Positions 50,201 through 58,386 of a stretch of DNA of 64,000 nt are shown here, in pieces. Position 1 is the stretch's first letter, and every line of letters starts with the position of its first letter. The stretch is from contig NC_021658.1 of the NCBI RefSeq assembly GCF_000418325.1, positions 7,144,001 to 7,208,000 on the forward strand, in the 5' to 3' direction. The stretch comes from Sorangium cellulosum So0157-2 (lineage in GTDB: Bacteria > Myxococcota_A > Polyangia > Polyangiales > Polyangiaceae). The notes below the pieces were generated by a model. The model did not search any database. It had not been told where the DNA came from and saw only the letters and a program-made list of their open reading frames with translations. The position numbers were made by a program, and so were the translations under genes.

Positions 50201-53200
50201 ATGCGCATCGCCCAGCGCGCGCGCCGCTGCCGCCGCATCGGCCGAGCCCCGCACATCCTCCTCGCGCAGCTGGAGCGCCGCCGTCGCCTGCACCTCCTGC
50301 ACCGGCACGCCGTCCCGCACCCCGAAGCGCGTGCGCAGCGACTCGTGACGCTCCACGATTCGCCTCAGCGCCCCCACCAGCGCGCCCCGGTCCAGCACAC
50401 CGCGCAGCAGAAACGCACCCCGGATGTGATAGGCCGCGCTCGCGCCCTCCAGCCGCGTCAAAAACCAGAGCCGCTGCTGCGTCAGCGACACAGGCTCCGG
50501 TCCGCGCCGCTCACCCACCGCTATCTCCGGCAGCTCCGTCCGCTCCGCCACCCGCACACGCCCCGCCAGCCGGTGAAGCTCGGGGTGCGCGAACACCTCG
50601 GACAACGCAAGCTCGACACCCAGCAACCGACGCACCCGCGACACAAGCTGCATCGCCAGCAACGAGTGCCCACCAAGCTCGAAGAAGTGGTCGCTACGGC
50701 TCACCTGCTCGCGCCCCAGAAGCTCGCTCCACAGCCCGGCGAGGATCTCTTCAACCTGATTCCGCGGCGCTTCGCCTGCCCTCGCCTCCGACGCCTCAGG
50801 CGCAGGCAGCGCACCCCGGTCGAGCTTGCCGTGCGCCGTCAGCGGCAGCGCATCGAGCGCCACGTACGCCGTCGGCACCATGTACGACGGGAGGGTCCGC
50901 GACGCGTGCGCGCGCAGCGCGTCCCCCAGGTCCCCCTCGCCCGTGTAGTACGCCACCAGCCGCGCATCGCTCCCGTCACCGCCCTCCCGACGCGCCACCA
51001 CCACCACCTCTTCGACTCCCCTCACCTCCCCGAGCCGCGCCTCGATCTCCCCAAGCTCGATGCGGTAGCCTCGAAGCTTCACCTGAAAGTCGTTGCGGCC
51101 CACGTACTCGATCGTCCCGTCCGCACGCCAGCGACCGAGATCCCCTGTCCGGTACACTCGTCCTCCGGACACGAACGGATCGTCCACGAACCGCTCCGCC
51201 GTCAGACCAGGCTCACCCAGGTACCCGCGCCCCACACCCGCGCCGCCAATCACGATCTCGCCGATCACCCCAACCGGCGAGGGCCGAAACAACGCGTCCA
51301 CCACGTACACCCGCACATTCGCGATCGGTCGGCCGATGTGCGGCGCACCGCCCGAGATGCGAGCCACCGTGGCGTCGACGGTGCACTCGGTCGGGCCGTA
51401 GACGTTGTAGAAGGTCGTCGGGCCCTGCTCGACCAGCGCATGCCACTGCGCCGGGCTGATCGCCTCGCCGCCGACCAGCGTGACGGCGCAGCGAGGCGCC
51501 CCGTGCTCGTCCAGGGTCAGCGCCAGCTGAGACGGCGTGCAGTCCAGGACGTCTATCTCGTGCGCGGCGACGAAGTCGCGCAACGCCGCGCCGTCGACCC
51601 GCACATCGGCCGGCACGACGACGAGCGTGCGCCCAGACAGCAGCTGGACCCACTGCTTGACGGACGAGTCGAACGCGAGCGGCGCGTTGAGGCTGACCCG
51701 CCGGCAGCGCGGGTGATGCGCGTGGATGGCGCGCTCCAGCGCCGCCCAGAGGTTGACCACACTGCCGTGCTCGACCATGACGCCCTTGGGTCGCCCGGTC
51801 GATCCCGACGTATAGATGACGTAGGCCAGCTGGCGAGCCGGATCGCTCGACGCGCCGGGCGCATCGCTTGCCGTCTCCTCGAGCCGCGCGTCGGCCATTC
51901 CCCGGGCAAGCGCGATGTCCGCTCCGCCCGCGGCCAGCAGGATCACCGGCGGTGCGGAAGGTAAGCTCGCGCGGAGCGCCGCCTGCGAGATCACGCAGAC
52001 CGGTCCGGCGGCGACCAACACCTGCGCGAGGCGCTCCGGCGGCCACGACGGGTCGAGCGGCACGTAGGCGCCTCCGGCCTTGAGGATGCCGAGCACCGCG
52101 ACGATCATGTCGACCCCGCGCTCGAGCACGATCGCAACCCGGCGATCTGGCCCGACGCCGTGGGCGCGCAGGGCCTGCGCCAAGCAGCTCGCCCGCGCAT
52201 CGAGCTCGGCGAACGTCACCTCGATGGCCCCGTGCACGACGGCGATCGCCCGGGGCGTCCGCGCGACCTGCGCCTCGAACAGGCCGTGGACAGACGCGCC
52301 TTGAGGGACCTCGATCGCGGTGTCGTTCCAGGACGCGAGCACGCGCTCGCTCTCGGACGCCGGCAGCACATCGAGCTCACACACGGGCCGCGCTGGCTCC
52401 GTTGCGAGCGCGTCGACCAGCACGTGCAGCGCGGTCTGTACGAAGTCGCAGATCCGCTCTGGCCCCACCTCCCGCGGCGCCTTGGCCGTGAGGACGAGCG
52501 CCTGGCCGAGATCGTCGATGGTGAGACCGAGCGGGTAGTTCGTGCGCTCGCGGCTGGCGAGGAGCTCGATCTCCGATCCCAGCACGTGCGCCAGCGACGG
52601 CGCATCGCTGTCGTCCGCGCTGAACCGGTAGTTGAGGAGCGACGTGAACAGCGGCGCCTGGCTCGGGATCGCGCTGGCTCGCTGCGCCAGCGCGAGGGGC
52701 GCGTGCTCGTGGCGGAGCAGCTCGACGATGCGCGCGTGCGTGCCTCGCGCCGTGTCCGCGACACCGCGCGCGTCCACGTCGACGCGGATCGGCAGCGTAT
52801 TGATGAACACGCCGAGCGCCCGGTCCGCTCGCGCGCCGCCCTGCGCGCGACCGACGAGCACGGTGCCGAACACGACGTCGCGCCGGTCCGTCGTCCGCGC
52901 CAGCACGAGCGCCCACGCCAGGTGAAAGAGGCTCGCCGTGCTCACGCCCAGCGCCCGCGCGCGATCGCGGACCGCGCGCGCGAGCTCGGCCGACAAGGTC
53001 CGGCTCGCCTCGGCGATGCCGCTGCCGTCGCCGTGCACGTCGAGCAGCCCGAACGGCGCGGTCGGCGCGTCGACGTCGCCGAGCATCTCGCGGAAGAACG
53101 CCTCGTGCTCGCTGGCAGAGACCCGCGACCTCGCCTGCGCCACGAAGTCGCGGAACGGCGCCGGCGCCGGCAGATCGCGCTGGCCGTCCTCGATCGCGCG

Positions 53201-56200
53201 CGCCTCGGCGAGCACGGTCTCCAGCGTCGTGTGGTCCAGCACCAGGTGATGAAACAGGAGGTGCAGAAGCCAGCGCCCGCGCGTCGGGTCGGCAGCGACG
53301 CGACCGCGAAACAGCGGCGGCCGGGTCACGTCGATCCGCGCGTCGTGACCCGCCTCGAGCTGCGCGACGAGCTCGCCGGCGTCCGGATCGAGCGCGACGA
53401 CCTCGACCTCGAGCGTCGCACGCCGGTGCACCACCTGGACCGGCTGCTCCACCACGCCCTGCCAGGCAATGGCGGTGCGCAGGATGTCGTGGCGGTCGAT
53501 CACCTGCTGCAGCGCCTGGAGGAAGCGGTCGAGCCGCGCGCGGCTGGCGAAGCCGAACACGCCGGACATGACGTACGGATCCGCGTCGTCGGGGCTCCGC
53601 ACCAGATGATGGAACAGGATCCCCTCCTGGAGCGGCGCCAGCGCATAGATGTCCTGCACACCGGCCGCGCCGCCATCGACCGCCGCGACGATCGCGTCGA
53701 TCGACGCCTGGCTGAGGCTCACCAGCGGCAACATCTCGGGCGTGATGCGGTCGGCGTCCGGCGGGATGAGGTTCGGCGGCACCGCCACCTCGTCGCTGTC
53801 CGCGCCGACCTGGCTCGCGAGCGCCGCCAGGGTCGGAGCGCTGAACACGACCCGCACGTCGGCGTGCATGTGCGCGCTGCGCATGCGCTCGATCAGCCGG
53901 ATAGCGATCAGCGAGTGGCCGCCCAGCGCGAAGAAGTTGTCGTGGCGGCCGACCCGCTCGACCCCGAGCAGCTCGGCCCAGATCTCGGCGAGCGTCTGCT
54001 CGGTCGCGCCCTGGGGAGGCTCGTACACCCGGAGCGCGAACGCCGCGGCATCCGGCGCGGGCAAGGCCTTGCGATCGAGCTTGCCATTCGCCGTCACCGG
54101 CATCGCCGCGAGCCGCACGTACGCCGCCGGTACGGCCGCCGCTGGCAGCCGCTGCGCCGCGTGCGCTCGCAGCGCCTCGGCGTCCGGCGCCTGCTCGCCT
54201 TCTGCCGTGTAGTACGCCACCAGCCGAAGGTCGCCCGGCTCGTCCTCGCGCGCCGTCACCGCCACCTCGCGCAGCCCCATCACCTCGGCGAGCCGCGCCT
54301 CGATCTCGCCCAGCTCGATCCGTACGCCGCGGATCTTCACCTGCAGGTCGTTGCGCCCCAGGTACTCGATCGCCCCGTCGGACCGCCATCGCCCCAGATC
54401 TCCCGTGCGATACAGCCGACCACCCGCCGTGAACGGGTCGTCGACGAACCGCGCCGAGGTCAGCGCCGGCTGGTTCAGGTAGCCCCGCGCCACCTGCACG
54501 CCGCCGATATAGAGCTCGCCCACCGCGCCCACCGGCACCGGCTGCAGTCGCTCGTCGAGAATGTAAAGCTGTGTGTTCGCGATCGGCCGACCGATGGGGA
54601 TCGCGTCGCCCGTCTCGCCCGGCCTGCACTGCCACGCAGTGACATCCACCGCCGCCTCGGTCGGCCCGTACAGGTTGTGGAGCTCGATCCCGGGCAGCTG
54701 GTCGTGGAAGCGCCGCACCAGCGGCGCTGGCAACGCCTCGCCGCTGCAGAACACCCGCACCAGGCTCGCGCACCGCTCCGCCACGTCCTCGGCCAGGAAC
54801 GCCTGCAGCATCGACGGCACGAAGTGCAGCGTCGTCACCCTCGCGCGCTCGATCAGCGTCGCCAGGTAGTCCGGGTCCTTGTGCCCGTGCGGCCGCGCCA
54901 TCACCAGCTGCGCCCCCGCCATCAGCGGCCAGAACAGCTCCCACACCGACACGTCGAACCCGAACGGCGTCTTCTGCAGCACCACGTCCCGCTCGCCCAG
55001 CCCGTACGCCTGCTGCATCCACAGCAGCCGGTTCACCACGCCGCGGTGCTCGTTCATCACCCCCTTGGGCGTCCCCGTCGAGCCCGACGTGTAGATCACG
55101 TACGCCAGGTCGCGCTCGTGTCCCGCCGCCGGCGGCTCGTCGCACGGCTCGCGCGAGAAGCCCCAGGCCTGCATCGAGAGCGCCACGCACCGTGCGCCAA
55201 TGCTTTCGACCTCGGCCAGCGTCCGGTCACCCACCGCGTCCACCAGCACCACACGCGGCGCGCTGTCCGCGACCATCTCGCGCAGCCGCGCCTTCGGCTG
55301 GTCTGGATCGAGCGGCACGTAGCAGCCGCCCGCCTTCAGCACCGCCAGAAGCCCGATCACCATCTCCACGCTGCGCTCCAGGCACAGCCCCACCGGCACG
55401 TCTGGGCCCACGCCCTGCCGCCGCAGCGCGTGCGCAAGCTGGTTGGCGCGCGCATTGAGCTCCGCGTAGGACAGCCGCCGCGCTCCGTCGTCCACCGCCA
55501 CCGCGGCCGGGGTCCGCGCCACCTGCGCCTCGAACAGCTCGTGCACGCGCAGCCCCGTCGGGTACGCCGCGCCGGTCTCGTTCCAGCCCACCACCACCTG
55601 GCGCCGCTCGTCCTCGTCGATCAGCGGCAGCGCGCCGATCGGCTGGCCAGCGCCGCCTTCGAGCACAGCGTTCATCACGCACGAAAGGCGGCGCTGAACG
55701 CGCTCGATCTCGCCGCGCTCGAAGGCCGCGCGGCTGTAGTCGAGCTCGATGACTGCGTGGTCGGTCCCCGGATACTCGTTGATGCACACGGCCAGGGGAA
55801 CCTGAGCGAAGCCGCTGTACATCTTGTCGACCACCGCCCAGCGCGCCGCGCCGATCGGCGCTGCTTCCGGATAGAGGTCCAGGCTCAGCGTCACGTCGAA
55901 GAGCTGCCGCCGGCCGAGCTGGTCGAGGCGCAGCGACCTGTTGAGATCCTGGATCGGGAATCGCTGATGGCGATAGCAACGCCGCAGCTCGGCGGCGACG
56001 TCCTGCATCAGCTCGGCGATGCTTCTGTCGCGATGGACCTGGATCCCGAGCGGGATCATCGAGGAGAACATGCCCGCCGTGCACCGGTCGCGCGCCGTGC
56101 CGCGGTTGTGCACCGACACCCCGATCACCACCTCCTCCGCGCCGTGCGTGCGCGCGAAGCAGGTGGCCAAGACGGCGAGCAGGAAGTGCTGCAACGTGCC

Positions 56201-56938
56201 CCCGGACGCCGCGAGATACGCGCGCAGGCGGGCGAGCTCGTCGCCCTCGATCCGCCGCATGACACGGTCGCTGACCCAGGCGTCGCGACCGCTGGCCATG
56301 GCCTCGATCGCGCGCGGCGAGAGGAGCGGCGGCGGCAAGGTGGCGAATCGCTCTGTCCAGAACTGTCGATCGGCCTCGTAGCGGGGCGACGCCAGATACA
56401 GCTGGTCTTTCTCGGCAAACTCGAGGTAGGACGGCGCCGGCGCGCCCACCGGTGCGCCGCGCGAGCACCGCTCGTAAGCCTCCGCGATGGCGCGCACCAC
56501 GATGGCGAAGTGGGTGCCGTCGGACACGAGGTGGTGGAAGTGGAGCCGAAAGTACCGGCGGTCCGGCCTGATCCGCACGAGCTGCGCCTCCCACAGCGGG
56601 CGGCCGTAAAGCTCGAACGGCGTGCTTGCTGCCCGATGGATGTGGGCCCAGGCGCGCGCCTCGGCGTCGTCGTGGCCGGTCAGGTCGAGCACCGGCACGA
56701 GGCCACCGCCACGCGGCAGGACGCGCTGGAAAGGGACACCGGCCTCCTCCCCGATCACCAGCCGAAGCGCGTCGTGGCTCTGGACGACGTGACCGAACGC
56801 CTCCTCGAACCGCGCCTCGTCGAGGTCGCCATCGATCCGAAAGACCATCCCGATGTTGTAGGAAGGCACCCCTGGCGCCAGCATCTGATCCAGCCAGATC
56901 GCCTGCTGGACGGACGTGAGGTCATGTCGAGTGGTCAA
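47273..56938 (-). CDS. NRPS, starter condensation domain and modules 1-3 (3221 aa)
   Basis: The protein opens directly with a condensation domain (about 7-430, HHLVSDG about 135) and no adenylation domain before it, as in N-acylating starter domains of lipopeptide synthetases. Module 1: A code DVWHFSLVDK (Ser). Module 2: dual E/C (HHLVLDH about 1230), A DSKDLGVVDK (Glu-like). Module 3: LCL (HHIASDG about 2278), A DLEHNTTISK (Dab). Carrier serines are near 1008, 2085 and 3146. It is the first NRPS of the line and makes acyl-D-Ser-Glu-Dab. I chose the TTG at 56938 because AGGAG precedes it by 7 nt and it lies just before the first conserved motif. The ATG at 56989 is an alternative. The open frame continues to 57319 but that part is the exporter gene in another frame. 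No fatty-acyl ligase is encoded nearby. Confidence 0.94.
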   Translation of the reverse strand: MTTRHDLTSVQQAIWLDQMLAPGVPSYNIGMVFRIDGDLDEARFEEAFGHVVQSHDALRLVIGEEAGVPFQRVLPRGGGLVPVLDLTGHDDAEARAWAHIHRAASTPFELYGRPLWEAQLVRIRPDRRYFRLHFHHLVSDGTHFAIVVRAIAEAYERCSRGAPVGAPAPSYLEFAEKDQLYLASPRYEADRQFWTERFATLPPPLLSPRAIEAMASGRDAWVSDRVMRRIEGDELARLRAYLAASGGTLQHFLLAVLATCFARTHGAEEVVIGVSVHNRGTARDRCTAGMFSSMIPLGIQVHRDRSIAELMQDVAAELRRCYRHQRFPIQDLNRSLRLDQLGRRQLFDVTLSLDLYPEAAPIGAARWAVVDKMYSGFAQVPLAVCINEYPGTDHAVIELDYSRAAFERGEIERVQRRLSCVMNAVLEGGAGQPIGALPLIDEDERRQVVVGWNETGAAYPTGLRVHELFEAQVARTPAAVAVDDGARRLSYAELNARANQLAHALRRQGVGPDVPVGLCLERSVEMVIGLLAVLKAGGCYVPLDPDQPKARLREMVADSAPRVVLVDAVGDRTLAEVESIGARCVALSMQAWGFSREPCDEPPAAGHERDLAYVIYTSGSTGTPKGVMNEHRGVVNRLLWMQQAYGLGERDVVLQKTPFGFDVSVWELFWPLMAGAQLVMARPHGHKDPDYLATLIERARVTTLHFVPSMLQAFLAEDVAERCASLVRVFCSGEALPAPLVRRFHDQLPGIELHNLYGPTEAAVDVTAWQCRPGETGDAIPIGRPIANTQLYILDERLQPVPVGAVGELYIGGVQVARGYLNQPALTSARFVDDPFTAGGRLYRTGDLGRWRSDGAIEYLGRNDLQVKIRGVRIELGEIEARLAEVMGLREVAVTAREDEPGDLRLVAYYTAEGEQAPDAEALRAHAAQRLPAAAVPAAYVRLAAMPVTANGKLDRKALPAPDAAAFALRVYEPPQGATEQTLAEIWAELLGVERVGRHDNFFALGGHSLIAIRLIERMRSAHMHADVRVVFSAPTLAALASQVGADSDEVAVPPNLIPPDADRITPEMLPLVSLSQASIDAIVAAVDGGAAGVQDIYALAPLQEGILFHHLVRSPDDADPYVMSGVFGFASRARLDRFLQALQQVIDRHDILRTAIAWQGVVEQPVQVVHRRATLEVEVVALDPDAGELVAQLEAGHDARIDVTRPPLFRGRVAADPTRGRWLLHLLFHHLVLDHTTLETVLAEARAIEDGQRDLPAPAPFRDFVAQARSRVSASEHEAFFREMLGDVDAPTAPFGLLDVHGDGSGIAEASRTLSAELARAVRDRARALGVSTASLFHLAWALVLARTTDRRDVVFGTVLVGRAQGGARADRALGVFINTLPIRVDVDARGVADTARGTHARIVELLRHEHAPLALAQRASAIPSQAPLFTSLLNYRFSADDSDAPSLAHVLGSEIELLASRERTNYPLGLTIDDLGQALVLTAKAPREVGPERICDFVQTALHVLVDALATEPARPVCELDVLPASESERVLASWNDTAIEVPQGASVHGLFEAQVARTPRAIAVVHGAIEVTFAELDARASCLAQALRAHGVGPDRRVAIVLERGVDMIVAVLGILKAGGAYVPLDPSWPPERLAQVLVAAGPVCVISQAALRASLPSAPPVILLAAGGADIALARGMADARLEETASDAPGASSDPARQLAYVIYTSGSTGRPKGVMVEHGSVVNLWAALERAIHAHHPRCRRVSLNAPLAFDSSVKQWVQLLSGRTLVVVPADVRVDGAALRDFVAAHEIDVLDCTPSQLALTLDEHGAPRCAVTLVGGEAISPAQWHALVEQGPTTFYNVYGPTECTVDATVARISGGAPHIGRPIANVRVYVVDALFRPSPVGVIGEIVIGGAGVGRGYLGEPGLTAERFVDDPFVSGGRVYRTGDLGRWRADGTIEYVGRNDFQVKLRGYRIELGEIEARLGEVRGVEEVVVVARREGGDGSDARLVAYYTGEGDLGDALRAHASRTLPSYMVPTAYVALDALPLTAHGKLDRGALPAPEASEARAGEAPRNQVEEILAGLWSELLGREQVSRSDHFFELGGHSLLAMQLVSRVRRLLGVELALSEVFAHPELHRLAGRVRVAERTELPEIAVGERRGPEPVSLTQQRLWFLTRLEGASAAYHIRGAFLLRGVLDRGALVGALRRIVERHESLRTRFGVRDGVPVQEVQATAALQLREEDVRGSADAAAAARALGDAHAATTFELSEDLPLRVLVVRTGEDEHVLEVVMHHIASDGWSVGVFLRELSALYAAYASGRADPLPAPTVQYADWAAWQRSTLASGQLARQSEFWRSNLCGAPSLLSLPWDRPRPAQQDPAGASIDVEVGAELTRGLRALSRRHGVTMYMTLLASWGAVLSRLSGQEEVVIGSPVAGRGRAEIESLIGFFVNTLALRIDLQGEPTVSEALARTRAQVLAAQEHQDLPFDQVVEVVAPPRSLSHTPLYQVMLDWHGTRDTPVTLPGLDVTTLPTELDTAQCDLTLALQEGEEGLVGSLNYATALFERETVERYRGYWLRVLEGMVADDRQPIGAIAVLSPAEWQRVVVEWNDTERALPLERCVHELFEAQVARAPEAVAVDDGTERVSYGELNRRANRLARHLREVGVTADARVGVCAERGAPMLVALLATLKAGGAYVPLDPAYPGERLAHIIEDSAPIAVLTAGGAGRDVACRHVPGTVAMFDVELDAGQWASRRDDDLDARAVGVGAEHLAYVIYTSGSSGQPKGVMIEHRNLVNYTLAAIEWFGLGPADTVLQQNSLNFDLSLEEIMPALLAGARLLPKARPFGAGGEGERASVVHLTAAHWHSLVGEWSRPGAGAPPLDGVRMMNVTGDALSPHALARWEALGAETRLINTYGPTEVAISCSAAYVRHEAGAARVSIGKPFANTRMYVLDRRGEPVPVGVVGELFIAGAQVGRGYLHQPQRSAERFVADRFHPGQRMYRSGDLARWRPDGELEFIGREDGQVKVRGFRVELGEVESALAQLPGLDEVAVLVREDVPGDKRLVAYYTGAAALDDDALRRHAAEKLPAYMLPAAYVRLAALPLTPNGKLDRKALPAPEAASFGQAYEAPQGAIEQTLAEIWAELLGVEQVGRHDNFFALGGHSLIAIRLIERMRRARMHADVTAIFLTATLSELAAQVRASADEPNAPPRLIACHPGGVREPDAAFGLDVEEIRL
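47633..51341 (-). repeat. 3.7-kb A(C-term)-PCP-C-A repeat, copy in modules 2-3
   Basis: Partner of 34431-38139. Upstream of IGRPIAN the module 2 (Glu-like) and module 6 (Leu) adenylation domains are unrelated in the substrate pocket, so the boundary falls inside the domain. Confidence 0.9.
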
Positions 56939-58379
56939 CGGCGACTCCTGGGCGCTCGGGTGACGTCGGTTCGCAAGCGAGAAGCTCATCCACACCTGGC
57001 GCGTGGCCTCGGGCCCACGGCTCGGGGTGCGCCGCGGCCGGCGGCGTGGCTGTCGCCGGTTCATCCGCTGGATCGGGCGTCCCCTCGTCGAAGTCCCGGA
57101 ATCGCGGCGAGAGCAGCGCGACGAGCGACAGGAGGCCGCCAGCGGCGCCGCACACGATGAAGACGAAGGCCAGACCGCGGCCCTTGCCTGTGCCGACCCA
57201 GGCGCCCACCGTGCTCGCCCAGGCGCCTCCGGGCAGAAGCGCCGGCTCGAAGACATGGTGAGCGAAATAGCCACCCACCAGCATCGCCACGCACAACATG
57301 ACCCCGTTGAGCGCAGCATTCAGCGCGAACAGACTTCCTCGGCTTTCGACCCGCGTCTTGCGCAGGAGCAGCGCGAGGGCGCATGCGGTCGACGCCGCAC
57401 CGCCGAAGTACGCGCCGAACGCGCACAGGGCCCACAGGACCGTCGAGCTCGCGAGCCCGACCAGCACCAGCGTCAGCGATACCAACAGCTGAGCCACGAG
57501 CATCCAGCGCATCTGGCGACGACGCACCGGCGCGACCACCAGCAGTCCCGACCCCGCCACCGCTCCCAGCGCACCGCTGCTCAGGATCAGGCCGACCGCA
57601 TCGCTGGCATGCGTCGACAGGACGAGCGGGATCATCATGCTCGCGGCGAGCACGACGAGGGCCTCCTGGATCGCGCCATAGATCGAGAGCCCGGCCATCA
57701 TCGGCACCTCGCGGAGATAGGCCAACGCGGAGCGCACGCTGAGAGCGGTCTCGCGGAAGAGCGACGATCGCCCCGCGCGCTCGACCCCGCGGACGGCCTG
57801 CCGGCTCCGCGAGAGCCCGCCGAACGCGGCGATCGCTCCAGCAGCCACGAGGAGGATGTGCACGGTGACGATGCCGGTCAGCCCGAGCGCGGCCATGAGG
57901 TAACCCGCGACCAGGGGCACCGCGACCTGGAACACGCTCTGCGTGAGCCCGATCAGCGCACCAGCCTGGGTGAGCCGCTCCCGCGGCACGATCGATCCCA
58001 TCGCCGCCCGGTACGCCGGGATGCGGATCGATCCAACGACCGCACTGGCGACGTTGAACGCATAGAGGTGGCCCGGCTGCATCCGATTCTGAAACACCAG
58101 GACGGCGAGCACGGCGACCAACACCGCCGAGCAGACATCGCACCCGACGATGACCCAGCGCCGGTCGAACCGATCGGCCAGCGCGCCCGCCACCGGGGTC
58201 ATGAGCAGGCTTGGAAACGCGGTCGCCACGATCGCCATCGAGAACTGCTGCGCAGATTCCGTCTGCTGGAACAACCAGACTCCGAGCGCGAACGTCATCA
58301 GCGCGGAGCCGAGGTCGAAGGCGGTCTCGCTCGCCCACAACAAGGCGAACGTCTGCCGGACGCGTGTTTGCGTCACCAC
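56922..58379 (-). CDS. MFS exporter
   Basis: A 485-aa integral membrane protein with about twelve hydrophobic segments. It has the MFS loop motif GALADRFDRR after the second segment and resembles EntS-type exporters that accompany NRPS pathways. It probably exports the finished peptide and gives self-protection (inference from context). The GTG at 58379 lies 7 nt downstream of the aminotransferase TGA and has GAGG just upstream. An in-frame ATG at 58445 lies inside the aminotransferase and would add 22 hydrophilic residues. The C-terminus is a Pro/Ala-rich tail. Its end overlaps the start of the first NRPS gene by about 17 nt, so export and synthesis are translationally coupled. Confidence 0.9.
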   Translation of the reverse strand: MVTQTRVRQTFALLWASETAFDLGSALMTFALGVWLFQQTESAQQFSMAIVATAFPSLLMTPVAGALADRFDRRWVIVGCDVCSAVLVAVLAVLVFQNRMQPGHLYAFNVASAVVGSIRIPAYRAAMGSIVPRERLTQAGALIGLTQSVFQVAVPLVAGYLMAALGLTGIVTVHILLVAAGAIAAFGGLSRSRQAVRGVERAGRSSLFRETALSVRSALAYLREVPMMAGLSIYGAIQEALVVLAASMMIPLVLSTHASDAVGLILSSGALGAVAGSGLLVVAPVRRRQMRWMLVAQLLVSLTLVLVGLASSTVLWALCAFGAYFGGAASTACALALLLRKTRVESRGSLFALNAALNGVMLCVAMLVGGYFAHHVFEPALLPGGAWASTVGAWVGTGKGRGLAFVFIVCGAAGGLLSLVALLSPRFRDFDEGTPDPADEPATATPPAAAHPEPWARGHAPGVDELLACEPTSPERPGVAVDHST

Positions 58380-58386
58380 GGCCTCG

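Noticed and set aside
34431..51341. The long repeats as simple assembly duplication
   Set aside because: The copies differ by scattered substitutions and sit in frame within different module contexts, which favours real duplication. Read depth should still be checked.
56939..57319. N-terminal extension of the first NRPS up to an ATG at 57319
   Set aside because: The added residues are low-complexity Ser/Arg and lie inside the exporter gene. Conserved sequence begins only after 56938.
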